DNA from: RPQJ01 sp963778185
Lineage (GTDB): Bacteria > Pseudomonadota > Gammaproteobacteria > Steroidobacterales > Steroidobacteraceae
Assembly (NCBI GenBank): GCA_963778185.1
Contig: CAVZTF010000003.1
Span: forward strand, 310,001 to 374,000
Length of the DNA stretch: 64,000 bases
Direction of reading: 5' to 3'
Below, in pieces: positions 10,261-21,949 of the stretch. Under the pieces are notes generated by a model. It was given only the letters and a program-made list of their open reading frames with translations. It was not told where the DNA came from and searched no databases. The position numbers were made by a program, and so were the translations under genes. Numbering within the stretch: position 1 is the first letter of the stretch; the number at the start of each line of letters is the position of its first letter.

Positions 10261-10889
10261 GCTGCGCCGCGCTCGCCGGGCTCGCGGCCACGCCGGTGGC
10301 GGCTCAGGAGCCGGCGGCGGCGGCGCCCGAGACCCCCCAGGTCGTGGAGCCGCAGGTGCAGCGCCGCGACGTGCAGCGGCCCGACATCGATACGGAGAAT
10401 TTCGAGGCGGGCGCATTCGTCGGCACGATCGGCATCGAGGACTTCGGTTCGAGCGTGGTCTATGGCGCGCGTATCGCCTACCACTTCACGGAGGACCTGT
10501 TCGCGGAGGCCACCGTCGGGACTGCGGAGGCGGGCCGCACCAGCTACGAAGACCTGAGCGGCGCCGTCGAACTGCTGACCGACAGCGAGCGGACATTCAC
10601 CTACTACGACCTCGCCCTGGGCTGGAACGCCCTGCCGGGCGAAGTGTTCCTCGGCGGCCGCCGTGCCATGCCGTCGGCGCTCTACCTGACGCTCGGCGCC
10701 GGCAGCACGCATTTCGCGGGCGACGATCACTTCACGGTCGCGCTCGGCGCCGGCTACCGGGTGCTGCCCACCGACTGGCTCGCGGTGCACCTCGACGCCC
10801 GCGACCACGCCTTCGACAGTGATCTTCTCGGCAAGACGAAGCTCACGCACAACCTGCAGTTCACCCTCGGCTTCACGGCCTTCTTCTGA
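10230..10889 (+). CDS. Outer-membrane beta-barrel protein
   Basis: The ATG at 10230 overlaps the preceding gene by 31 bp and follows a GAGGA Shine-Dalgarno sequence placed inside that gene, so the pair is translationally close. The 219-residue protein has a signal peptide (LLLSCAALAGLAATPVAAQ), a proline- and glutamine-rich linker, and a barrel-like body (VVYGARIAYHFTEDLFAEA, FTYYDLALGWNALPG). It ends NLQFTLGFTAFF with the terminal phenylalanine expected of an outer-membrane protein. It shares the FxFF ending and size class with its upstream neighbour, suggesting related barrels. Function is unknown; its operon context ties it to the TlpA/DUF3570 set. Confidence 0.78.
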   Translation: MDRRLHVLLLSCAALAGLAATPVAAQEPAAAAPETPQVVEPQVQRRDVQRPDIDTENFEAGAFVGTIGIEDFGSSVVYGARIAYHFTEDLFAEATVGTAEAGRTSYEDLSGAVELLTDSERTFTYYDLALGWNALPGEVFLGGRRAMPSALYLTLGAGSTHFAGDDHFTVALGAGYRVLPTDWLAVHLDARDHAFDSDLLGKTKLTHNLQFTLGFTAFF

Positions 10890-10903
10890 GCACGGAGTAC
10901 ACC

Positions 10904-11395
<492 letters not shown>

Positions 11396-11397
11396 AC

Positions 11398-11625
11398 ATG
11401 TCCCGGGCCATCGCGATCCCGTCCCTGCTCGCCTGCCTGGTGCTCGCCGGCTGCAGCAGCGTCGAGCCCTGGGTGAAGCCCTACGAGCGGCAGAATTTTG
11501 CCGACCCGATCATGAGCGCGAGCCGCGACCCGGTCGCCGAGAGCTACCTCAACCACGTGTTCGAGGCGCGCGAGGGTGCGCGCGGGGCCACCGGCGCCCA
11601 CGGCGGCGGCTGCGGATGCAACTGA
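11398..11625 (+). CDS. DUF4266 small cysteine-ended lipoprotein
   Basis: A 75-residue lipoprotein: the signal LLACLVLAGC has its lipobox cysteine at residue 19. The mature part is short, with VEPWVKPYERQNFADPIM, a conserved signature of DUF4266 proteins. It ends in a glycine-rich tail, GAHGGGCGCN, with two cysteines that could bind a metal or form a disulfide with the TlpA protein next door. The start follows the TlpA stop by two bases. DUF4266 genes are commonly found with TlpA and DUF3570 genes, exactly as here, but the biochemical role of the set is not known to me. Confidence 0.85.
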   Translation: MSRAIAIPSLLACLVLAGCSSVEPWVKPYERQNFADPIMSASRDPVAESYLNHVFEAREGARGATGAHGGGCGCN

Positions 11626-11632
11626 GGCTCGC

Positions 11633-12769
11633 GTGAACATCCGATCGCCGCTGCTCCTGCTCCTGCTCGCACTTGCGGCCGCGCCGGCGTCGCGCGCCGG
11701 CGTGCTGCCGGACGACCGCGCGGACGTCCTCTATCACCGGTACGACGGCGGTGGCGTGACCATCGACGGCCCGTCCCTGCTGGTACGCAAGAAATTCGCC
11801 GAGAAGTACTCCGTGTCGGCGAACTACTACGTCGACATGGTGTCGAGCGCCTCGATCGACGTGATGACGACGGCGAGTCCCTACAAGGAAGAGCGCACGC
11901 AGGGCAGCCTCGCCGCCGACATGCTGAATGGCAAGACCCAGTACAGCGTCAGCTTCACCAACAGCGACGAAAACGACTACACGGCCAACACGGCCAGCCT
12001 CGACATCAGCCAGGACATGTTCGGCGACCTCACTACCGTGTCCTTCGGCTTCAGCCGCGGCTGGGACGAGGTTCGCAAGCGCGGCGACGGGGATTTCTCC
12101 GAACCGATCGACCGCTCGACCTACCGCCTCGGCCTGACGCAGATCCTCACGCCCACGCTGATGATGGGCGCGAACTACGAACTCGTCACCGACGAAGGCT
12201 TCCTGAACAACCCCTACCGCTCGGTTCGATATCTCGACCCGGACAGCGCTGCCGGCTTCGCCTACCAGCCCGAGGCCTATCCGCGCACGCGCACCAGCAG
12301 CGCCGCCTCGATCAACGCACGGTACTTCCTGCCCTGGCGCGCCGCCGCGCACGGCGAGTACCGCTACTTCACGGACACCTGGGGCATCGACTCCAGCACG
12401 GTGAGCGTCGGCTACACGCATCCCTGGGGCGAGAAGTGGATCTTCGAGGCCGGCTACCGCTGGTACGACCAGTCCGCAGCGGACTTCTACTCCGACCTGT
12501 TCCCGCGCGCGGACGCCCAGAACTTCCTGGCGCGCGACAAGGAGCTGAGCACGTTTACCAGCCACATGCTGAGCGTGGGAGCGACTTACGAACTGCCCCC
12601 GCTCGGCTGGAAGTTCATCCAGCGCTCGACCGTCAACCTGTTCTACGACCGGTTCCGCTTCGAGTACGACGACTTCCGCGACATCACGGCCGGCGGTACG
12701 CCGGGGACCGAGCCGCTCTACGGGTTCGACGCGAACGTGATCCGCTTCTTCGTCTCGGGCTGGTTCTAG
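11633..12769 (+). CDS. DUF3570 outer-membrane protein
   Basis: The chosen start is GTG 11633, seven bases after the DUF4266 stop, giving 378 residues with signal peptide LLLLLLALAAAPASRAG. The body has the DUF3570 pattern: YHRYDGGGVTIDGPSLLV, KYSVSANYYVDMVSSASID, and NSDENDYTANTASLDISQ. It has many amphipathic strands and ends FFVSGWF, an outer-membrane barrel ending. The stop overlaps the convergent agmatine deiminase gene by four bases. It is probably the outer-membrane component of the TlpA-DUF4266-DUF3570 set. No catalytic motif is visible. Confidence 0.85.
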   Translation: MNIRSPLLLLLLALAAAPASRAGVLPDDRADVLYHRYDGGGVTIDGPSLLVRKKFAEKYSVSANYYVDMVSSASIDVMTTASPYKEERTQGSLAADMLNGKTQYSVSFTNSDENDYTANTASLDISQDMFGDLTTVSFGFSRGWDEVRKRGDGDFSEPIDRSTYRLGLTQILTPTLMMGANYELVTDEGFLNNPYRSVRYLDPDSAAGFAYQPEAYPRTRTSSAASINARYFLPWRAAAHGEYRYFTDTWGIDSSTVSVGYTHPWGEKWIFEAGYRWYDQSAADFYSDLFPRADAQNFLARDKELSTFTSHMLSVGATYELPPLGWKFIQRSTVNLFYDRFRFEYDDFRDITAGGTPGTEPLYGFDANVIRFFVSGWF

Positions 12770-13878
12770 CCGCGCAAGCGCCGGGCGGGCCTGGGCACCT
12801 GCTGCGTGATGCAGTGGAGGTTGCCGCCGCCGAGCAGGATCTCCCGCCCGGGCACACCCACGACCTCGCGGCCCGGGAACAGGCTCGCAAGCCTGCGCAG
12901 CGCAGCCGCGTCGCGCCTGGGATCGAGCAGCGGCACCACGATGCGACGCGTGCCCAGGTAGAAATTGACGTACGAGCCCGCCATTCGCGCGCCCACCTCG
13001 CGGGGCCGCGCACCCTCGCCGAAATCGACCCCCAGCGCTTCGTCACGCGTGACGTACAGCGGATCCGGCTGCACGAGCTTGTGCACCTTCAGGCGCCGGC
13101 CGCGCGCATCGCGCGCCGCCATCAGCCGCTCGTACGCGTCCAGCGAGGCCTCGTACTGCGGGTCGCCTCGGTCGTTCGTCCACGTCAGCACGACCTCGCC
13201 CGGCCGCACGTAAGCACAAAGGTTGTCGACGTGGCCGTCCGTCTCGTCCTGCCAGACGCCGCGCCCGAGCCAGATCACCGTGTCCACGTTGAGGTAGCGG
13301 CCGAGCAATGCCTCGATCTCGCCGCGCGCGAGCTGCGGGTTGCGGTTGCGGTTGAGCAGGCACTCCTCGGTCGTGATGCAGGTGCCCTGCCCGTCCACAT
13401 GGATGCCGCCGCCTTCCAGCACGAAGGGCGCACGGTAGCGGTCGCGGCCCTCGATCTCGAGGACCTTCTGCGCGACTGCGTCGTCGCGGTCCCACGGGAA
13501 ATAGAGGCCGCCGTCCAGGCCGCCCCAGGCATTGAACATCCAGTCCACGCCGCGGACACCGCCGCGATCGTTGACGACGAAGGTGGGGCCCACGTCGCGC
13601 ATCCAGGCATCGTTGCTCGAGATCTCGACGACCCGGACCAGTGGCGGCAGCTGGCGCCGCGCATTCGCAAACTGCCTCGCCGAAACCCCCACTGACACCG
13701 GCTCGCTGCCGGCAATGGCCGCGGCGACGGCGACAAACGCTTGCTGTGCCGGCTTGCCGCCGAGCCGCCAGTTGTCGGGCCGCTCCGGCCAGAGCAGCCA
13801 GCAGCCGGAATGCGGCTCGAATTCGCCGGGCATCCGGTAGCCGTCGCGGCGCGGGGTGCTGGAAAGCGTTCGGGTCAT
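12766..13878 (-). CDS. aguA: Agmatine deiminase (AguA, guanidino-group deiminase family)
   Basis: A 370-residue cytosolic enzyme of the porphyromonas-type PAD/agmatine deiminase family. It hydrolyses agmatine to N-carbamoylputrescine and ammonia. Catalytic landmarks are SSNDAWMRDVGPTFVV (substrate aspartate region), FVLEGGGIHVDGQGT, DETDGHVDNLCAYV (His/Asp) and the C-terminal nucleophile Cys in GGGNLHCITQQ. Length matches AguA (about 370). The expected next enzyme, AguB, lies 42 kb away at 55.7 kb in the same window, unlike the usual adjacent aguAB pair. It is convergent with the DUF3570 gene. Protein-arginine deiminase activity is the less likely alternative. Confidence 0.92.
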   Translation of the reverse strand: MTRTLSSTPRRDGYRMPGEFEPHSGCWLLWPERPDNWRLGGKPAQQAFVAVAAAIAGSEPVSVGVSARQFANARRQLPPLVRVVEISSNDAWMRDVGPTFVVNDRGGVRGVDWMFNAWGGLDGGLYFPWDRDDAVAQKVLEIEGRDRYRAPFVLEGGGIHVDGQGTCITTEECLLNRNRNPQLARGEIEALLGRYLNVDTVIWLGRGVWQDETDGHVDNLCAYVRPGEVVLTWTNDRGDPQYEASLDAYERLMAARDARGRRLKVHKLVQPDPLYVTRDEALGVDFGEGARPREVGARMAGSYVNFYLGTRRIVVPLLDPRRDAAALRRLASLFPGREVVGVPGREILLGGGNLHCITQQVPRPARRLRG

Positions 13879-13926
13879 TGAAATCGCCGGTCCAATCGGG
13901 TGTTGGCGACGATGGTAGCGGTACGG

Positions 13927-14475
13927 CTATCCGGTCGGCCAGAGCGCGAGGCTGCCGGCAGCGAGAATTGCGCCGATGAGCGCGCCCGCCGCGACGTCCG
14001 TCGGGTAATGAAGGCCGAGCACCACGCGCGAGGCCGCCACCGCCGCCGTGAACGGCACGAGGAGGAGCGCGAGCACCGGGTAGTGCGCGACGGCCAGCAC
14101 CGTGAAGCAGACGGCATGCAGCGTGTGGCCGGAAGGAAAGCTGTAGCGGTCGAGCGGGGCGGTGCCACAGAGGATGCCGTCGTGCGAAACGAACGGCCGT
14201 TCGCGGACGAGGCGGTGCTTGAGCGACTTGTAGGCGGCGGTGCCGAAGGCCCCGCTCGCGGCCATCTGCACGGCGACCAGCCTGCCGGACCCGCCGGCCA
14301 TGAGCGCCATGCCCGCCATCAGTGCATACCAGGCGATTCCGTCCCCCAGTCGACTCGCGACGATGAACACGGCACGCAGCCCCGGGCGACGACAGCCGCG
14401 GTTGATGCGCTGGCACAGCGCCCCTTCGGCGCGGTCCACGCGTTGCCAGAGCCGGAGTGTGCCTGCACTCGCCAT
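13927..14475 (-). CDS. PAP2-family membrane phosphatase
   Basis: A 182-residue integral membrane protein with the full three-part type 2 phosphatidic acid phosphatase signature. These are KHRLVRERP (motif 1), PSGHTLH (motif 2, catalytic His) and SRVVLGLHYPTD (motif 3). Several hydrophobic segments surround them (WYALMAGMALMAGG, LALLLVPFTAAVAA). The family dephosphorylates lipid phosphates such as undecaprenyl pyrophosphate or phosphatidic acid at the membrane. The specific substrate is not evident. It is preceded by an unusually AT-rich intergenic segment that may hold its promoter. Confidence 0.88.
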   Translation of the reverse strand: MASAGTLRLWQRVDRAEGALCQRINRGCRRPGLRAVFIVASRLGDGIAWYALMAGMALMAGGSGRLVAVQMAASGAFGTAAYKSLKHRLVRERPFVSHDGILCGTAPLDRYSFPSGHTLHAVCFTVLAVAHYPVLALLLVPFTAAVAASRVVLGLHYPTDVAAGALIGAILAAGSLALWPTG

Positions 14476-14504
14476 GCTGACGACGCTGGCAGCGGGTCGT
14501 GATG

Positions 14505-14603
14505 ACCGCGTGTAGGTTCTATTACGATTTTATTAAAAACAATATGTTACGAAACCTTCCTAAGGCGCTAAATAACTGTGGCGACGCGCCCATGCGTGCC
14601 GCG
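14505..14603. promoter_or_regulatory. AT-rich intergenic spacer between cusA and the PAP2 gene
   Basis: About 70 bases here (14,510-14,580) are strongly AT-rich in a window that is otherwise very GC-rich. Read on the minus strand they include a good -10-like hexamer (TAAAAT) upstream of the PAP2 start, but no convincing -35 at normal spacing. It separates the cus operon end from the PAP2 gene, so promoter, UP-element or terminator roles are all possible. Confidence 0.3.
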
Positions 14604-17731
<3,128 letters not shown>

Positions 17732-17735
<4 letters not shown>

Positions 17736-19159
17736 GGTGCCGCCTCGCTCGTGAGCCGCTCGAGGCCCGCGCGCAGGTTGGCTTCCGAATCGAGCAGGAA
17801 CTGCCCGGCGACCACCACGCGCTCGCCCTCGGCGAGGCCGTCGCGAATGACGACCCGGTCGCCGCTCTCGGCGCCGGCAACGACTCGGCGCGGCACGAAG
17901 CGTCCGTCACCGAGCGCGATGACGACCCGATTCTCCGTTCCGGTGCGTATCAATGCGCTGCGCGGGATCGTGACCGCTGCGGCCCCGGCCTGGCCGATCA
18001 GGCTCACGGACGCGAGCATGTTGGGCCGGATCGCGCCCGGCGCCGCATCGAGCGCGATGCGCGCACGCACCGTGCGCGTCTCCATGTTGAGCTCTGGGTA
18101 GACGTACTCGACACGCCCCGCGACCGACTCTCCCGGCAACGAAGGAAAGCGCAGTTCGGCTGCAGTCCCGACGCCCACCCACCCGGCCTGGGTCTCGGGT
18201 ACCTCGGCGATCACCCAGAGGCTGCCGAGTTCCGTGATGGTCATCGCGATCATGTCGGGCGTCACCATGGCGCCTTCCTTCGCCTCGAGCTCGGTGATGA
18301 CGCCCGCAATCGGCGCGTGAAATGCGACGCGCCCGGCGGCACGCCCACCCTTCGCCAGCCGCGCGGCGGTGCCCGGGTCGAGCCCGAGCGTGCGCAGTCG
18401 CTCGCGCGAGGCCTCGATCAGGTCTGCATTGCCGATCTGCAGGGCATCGAGATACTCCTGCTGCGCGCTTGCGAGCATCGGCGAGTACAGCGTGAACAGC
18501 AGTTGCCCGGCCTTTACCGTCTCGCCCATGGCGCGCACCGACAATCCTTCGATCCAGCCCTCGGCGCGGGACCGCACCTGCTGTACGCGGCGCTCGTCGA
18601 AGCTCACGTAGCCCACCGTCTCCGCGCGGCGTTCGAGCGCGGCCAACACCGCAGCTTCGGTGCGGACGCCGAGATTGTTCACCACGGCGGGCGAGATCCG
18701 GACCTCCGGTCCCGCCGCGTCGGCGAAGACGGGCACGTAGTCCATGCCCATCTCGTCCTGAGCAGGCACCGGCGAGGTGCGGTTAGGGTCGTGAGGATGA
18801 CGGTAATGGATGGGCTTGGCGTCCGTGCCGCTCGCGGCCGGCGGATCCGTCGCCTCGATCGGCCCGGGCTCGACCTTCACGAGGGTCATCCCGCAGATCG
18901 GACATTCGCCCGGCGCGTCGCGCACGACGTCCGGGTGCATCGGGCAGCGGTACTGCGGATTCGTGTGCTTGAGCGCGTGCTCGGCCGCCGAATCGTTCGC
19001 GGCGGCGCTCGCCGGCTCCGACGCCGGCTGCTTCGCTTCCTCCCTCGCGCACCCCGCGACAGACAATGCCACCAGCGCCAGCAGCGCGACGCACCAACGC
19101 GCGCATGCGCGTCCATCCGCCATCCGCCAGCCACCGATCACTGCGCGCTCCGGGCTCAT
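17732..19159 (-). CDS. cusB: CusB-type efflux RND periplasmic adaptor with heavy-metal-binding domain
   Basis: A 475-residue lipoprotein (lipobox in LSVAGCAREE) that bridges the RND pump and the outer-membrane channel. Near residues 70-95 it has a heavy-metal-binding domain (YRCPMHPDVVRDAPGECP, then ICGMTLVK) with the CPMHP and CPICGM signatures. Adaptor domains follow: VRISPAVVNNLGVRTEA, lipoyl-like KAGQLLFTLYSPML and barrel region GRVAFHAPIAGVITELEA. The start overlaps the upstream channel gene stop by an ATGA junction. The metal-binding N-terminus fits delivery of Cu(I)/Ag(I) to CusA. The N-terminal 15 residues before the hydrophobic segment are somewhat long; a start at the internal Met is possible. 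Confidence 0.92.
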
Positions 19160-20463
19160 GGCTGTTCTCCCACGAGGTACTCGACGTCGTATTGAGCCTG
19201 CGCGCGATCCGCGGACAGTCGCAGGTGCCTGAGCCAGGTGTCGAGTGCGATCCGGCGCGCCGCGATCACCTCATCGACCATGGCGCGGTTCGACCGGTAC
19301 GCAAGCAAGGCTGCCTGGACCGACTGCTCGGCGAGCGGCACGAGGTCCGCTGCGTAGAACCGCTCGAGCTCGGCCGTGCGGTCGGCAATGTTCCAGGCCT
19401 CCGCGAGCATGGCTCGCATGTCGCGCTGGTGGTCGTCGTGCATTTCGTGCAGCCCGCGGGCTTCCGCGCGCGCTGCGGAGACTTCCCGATCCTGGCGGTT
19501 CGCGCCGAAAACCGGCAGGTCCACGGTCACCATTGCACTCAGCATGTCGGGACGCGACTCGCCGTCCATCGATCCGCTGCGCAGGCCGTAGCTCAGGTCG
19601 AGCATCCAGCCCGGACGCTTGCGCTGCTGCGCCAGGTCGACGGCCGTCTCGGCGGCCTCGATGCGGTGCTCGAAGTCCACCTGGGCGGGATGCTGCATCA
19701 GTCGCGCCTCGAGTGCCGCGAGCGGCTCGAGATCCGACCGGGCCGGCAACGCGAAGGGGCCGGCTCGCGCGACTTCCTCGTCGCCGATCCAGCGCGCGAG
19801 TTGCGTGCGCCGCATGGCCTCGTCGCGATCGATGTCGAGCCGTTGCTCGCGCAACATCGCCACGTCGAGCCCCGCCTGGAGCACCTCGAGCTGCCTGCCC
19901 TCCCCCGAGGCGTAACGGGCGCGCGCTGCGCTGCGCATCTGGTCGACCCAGTCGGACTGGCTCGCGACGAGATCCCGGGCGCGCGCCAGGTACGCAAGCT
20001 CCGCCCATGCGCGGCGCACCTCACGCTGGACGATCCGTCGCCGGTCGTTCGCCACCGCCTCCGCGGCACTGGCCGACTGTTCCATGCGACGCCGCGCGAG
20101 CTCGCGTGTCCGGCCGGGCTGGAATTCCTGGCTCACGCCGACCTCGAGCATCGTCATGTCCTCGGCGTCGAGGCTGAAGCTGTCCACCGGCACGTTGACG
20201 GCACCGAACTTCAGCTTCGGGTCCATCAGCTGTCCTTCGGCCACGGCCCGCTCGCGCATCGCGATCGACTCCGCCTGGAGCTGTCGCAACACGGCATCGC
20301 GCTCGACGGCGAGGCGCTCCGCCTCCGCCAGCGACAGCGCCGGGGCATGCGGAGCCCACAGCGCGCCGAGGCACACGAACGCGATCGCCGCCAGCGGCCT
20401 CACGCGCGAAGAATTGGAACCTGTGAACCGGCCTTCTGCAGGCGCCGGACGTACCTGTGTCAT
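19156..20463 (-). CDS. CusC/TolC-type outer-membrane efflux channel
   Basis: The ATG at 20463 follows a GGGAGG ribosome binding site, giving a 435-residue secreted protein (signal LAAIAFVCLGALWAPHAPAL). Two long alpha-helical, alanine/arginine/glutamate-rich repeats (around 60-200 and 240-410) are typical of TolC-family channels: GVSQEFQPGRTRELARRR and VTVDLPVFGANRQDREVS. It completes the tripartite pump with CusB and CusA, with which it is translationally coupled. The signal peptide looks type I rather than lipidated, since no lipobox cysteine is present, unlike E. coli CusC. Confidence 0.88.
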   Translation of the reverse strand: MTQVRPAPAEGRFTGSNSSRVRPLAAIAFVCLGALWAPHAPALSLAEAERLAVERDAVLRQLQAESIAMRERAVAEGQLMDPKLKFGAVNVPVDSFSLDAEDMTMLEVGVSQEFQPGRTRELARRRMEQSASAAEAVANDRRRIVQREVRRAWAELAYLARARDLVASQSDWVDQMRSAARARYASGEGRQLEVLQAGLDVAMLREQRLDIDRDEAMRRTQLARWIGDEEVARAGPFALPARSDLEPLAALEARLMQHPAQVDFEHRIEAAETAVDLAQQRKRPGWMLDLSYGLRSGSMDGESRPDMLSAMVTVDLPVFGANRQDREVSAARAEARGLHEMHDDHQRDMRAMLAEAWNIADRTAELERFYAADLVPLAEQSVQAALLAYRSNRAMVDEVIAARRIALDTWLRHLRLSADRAQAQYDVEYLVGEQP

Positions 20464-20522
20464 GGTCAACCTCCCGGACGAGAAAACGGCTGCGCGTCCC
20501 TGGGGACGAGAACCGGGGAGGT

Positions 20523-21029
20523 CTACTCGATGAACCGGCAGTAGCTGATGGAAAGTGGGAGCCGCGGGACGTCCAGAGGGTCGTCGCCGGCGGCCACGCG
20601 CGATACGGACGCGTAGAGCCGGCAGCCGGCACCGAGGACCTGGCAGGGAGGCGGTCCGTAGAAGACCGTCGGGTTGCGGGCATCGATCTGCGGATCGTGC
20701 GGGAAGGCGCACTCCGCGTCATGGTCGCAGCCCGCGGTCGAACCGTCCTGCGCGGCAGGGCAGTACGGACAATGCGCTGGCTGGGGCACGGACGAATCGT
20801 GGCCGCCGTGACCGCCGTGACCGCCGTGACCGCCGTGACCGTCGAGGTGGCTCGCGTGCGCGCCGTGGTGCGCTGGCTGCGCAGTCGGCGCGGCGTGCTC
20901 CACCGCGTAAGCCATGGTGCAGGGCACGACCGCCGCCTGCAACCACGCGAGCGCAAACAGCGCGAGCGCAGCCCTTGCGAGGGCTCGCTGCCTGCGACGG
21001 ATCCATGTGATGCCGGAAATCATGGTCAT
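20523..21029 (-). CDS. Secreted His/Cys-rich protein with GGH repeats, cus-associated
   Basis: A 168-residue protein starting at ATG 21029 (a second ATG lies at 21023). It has a signal-like hydrophobic segment (ALARAALALFALAWLQAAVV) and a striking metal-ligand-rich middle: HHGAHASHLDGHGGHGGHGG and more, then HCPYC and CDHDAECAF. The GGH run is encoded by a nine-base tandem repeat. The DUF2946/copper-responsive type of small membrane or periplasmic protein is the nearest match I can suggest; this is not certain. It lies 59 bp upstream of the cus channel gene on the same strand, so it probably leads the cus transcript. A copper chaperone or buffering role is inference. Confidence 0.7.
   Translation of the reverse strand: MTMISGITWIRRRQRALARAALALFALAWLQAAVVPCTMAYAVEHAAPTAQPAHHGAHASHLDGHGGHGGHGGHGGHDSSVPQPAHCPYCPAAQDGSTAGCDHDAECAFPHDPQIDARNPTVFYGPPPCQVLGAGCRLYASVSRVAAGDDPLDVPRLPLSISYCRFIE
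20800..20841. repeat. Nine-base tandem repeat encoding Gly-Gly-His
   Basis: About four and a half copies of gtgaccgcc (plus strand) lie inside the His-rich gene, read on the minus strand as GGH units. The unit length keeps the frame, so copy-number change would lengthen or shorten the histidine run without breaking the gene. Confidence 0.85.
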
Positions 21030-21158
21030 TCGGGCCGGTTGCGCGGCAAGGTATCCCGCGTCGTCCTCAATTGCAATGTCGTGGGCCGGCGACCCGGTCA
21101 CGCTTCGGCTCGGGCGTCCGGCGGACTCGGTGTCCGCCGGACGCCGTGCCTCAGCGCA

Positions 21159-21491
21159 TCACTGACCGGTCGTACCGGCTGCCGCACGGTGCTCGGAGGC
21201 AAGCGCACGGACTTCCCTGGCTGCGCCGCGGTATTGAGCTACGAGTCGCTCGCAGTGCGAAATCATCGACGGCGAGTGGGCCTTCGGCGCACCGCCGCCA
21301 CGGTAGATCTTTGCCATGCCCGCGTGCGCCTCGGCCTTGCGCTCGAGACTGGCCGCTTCCTCGTCATAGGCACGCGCGATTGCCTCGTGGTCCGCCGGTG
21401 TCCGCGCAGCCTCGAGCTGGGCGGCGGTCACCGTGGATCCATCGGACTTGTCACCGGCCCGGACCGGGACGAAGTACACCGGTGCGGGCAC
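21159..21491 (-). CDS. Hypothetical helical protein in the cus region
   Basis: The conserved-looking part is LEAARTPADHEAIARAYDEE, SLERKAEAHAGMAKIYRGGG, and SHCERLVAQYRGAAREVRAL. These are alanine/glutamate-rich amphipathic helices likely to form a coiled coil. The start is not clear: ATG 21611 would overlap the upstream CopL-like gene by 86 bp, so I use GTG 21491 tentatively. No signal peptide is seen with this start, though related proteins I recall are secreted, so an N-terminal frameshift is possible. Located between two small His/Cys-rich genes near cus, which hints at metal or envelope stress, but nothing in the sequence shows function. Confidence 0.5.
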   Translation of the reverse strand: MPAPVYFVPVRAGDKSDGSTVTAAQLEAARTPADHEAIARAYDEEAASLERKAEAHAGMAKIYRGGGAPKAHSPSMISHCERLVAQYRGAAREVRALASEHRAAAGTTGQ

Positions 21492-21525
21492 TCGGCCGGC
21501 ACCGTCGGGAACGGGATCGCAGGAC

Positions 21526-21864
21526 TCAATTCGGAGGTCGGAAATGCTCTTCGATCGGATCGGGCAGGATTGCCTGGTCGACAGGCATGGGGCGATCCGC
21601 CGGAGGCGCAACCTTGCCGTCGAGGCTCAGGTCGAGCCGCAGTGCCGGCGTGTGACCGCAAGGGCAGCCGCACTGGGGCGAATGACAGGCGTTGCCGTGG
21701 TCGGTCGCCGGGGCCTCGGGATTCGGGCTGGCGTGCTCATGAGCAGCGCGATCGTGCTCGCATTGCTCGTCGCCGACCGGAGCCGCGTGCGCGAAACTGC
21801 CCGCCACCAGCTGCCAGAGGAGCAGCAGGACTGCGCAGCAGAATTGCGGGCGACGGCGTGTCAC
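21526..21864 (-). CDS. CopL-like secreted Cys/His-rich small protein
   Basis: From GTG 21864 the 112-residue product has a clear signal peptide (FCCAVLLLLWQLVAGSFAHA) and a metal-ligand-rich mature part. That part contains DEQCEHDRAAHEHASP, DHGNACHSPQCGCPCGHTP and a terminal EEHFRPPN. The CxCxCGH arrangement and position near copper-efflux genes resemble CopL, the small protein needed for copper-responsive expression in xanthomonads. The similarity is by composition and context only. An upstream ATG at 22047 would add about 60 residues lacking signal-like character and is less likely. Confidence 0.6.
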   Translation of the reverse strand: MTRRRPQFCCAVLLLLWQLVAGSFAHAAPVGDEQCEHDRAAHEHASPNPEAPATDHGNACHSPQCGCPCGHTPALRLDLSLDGKVAPPADRPMPVDQAILPDPIEEHFRPPN

Positions 21865-21949
21865 GCGGGCATCCTCAGTCTCGCGGCCAGACGTGCGCAA
21901 GACCGTACCTCTACGCAGGCCCGGCATGGAACTCTGGCAGAATCCGCCG

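Noticed and set aside
20800..20841. CRISPR-like repeat array
   Set aside because: The unit is nine bases, contiguous, without spacers and in frame inside a His-rich coding gene.
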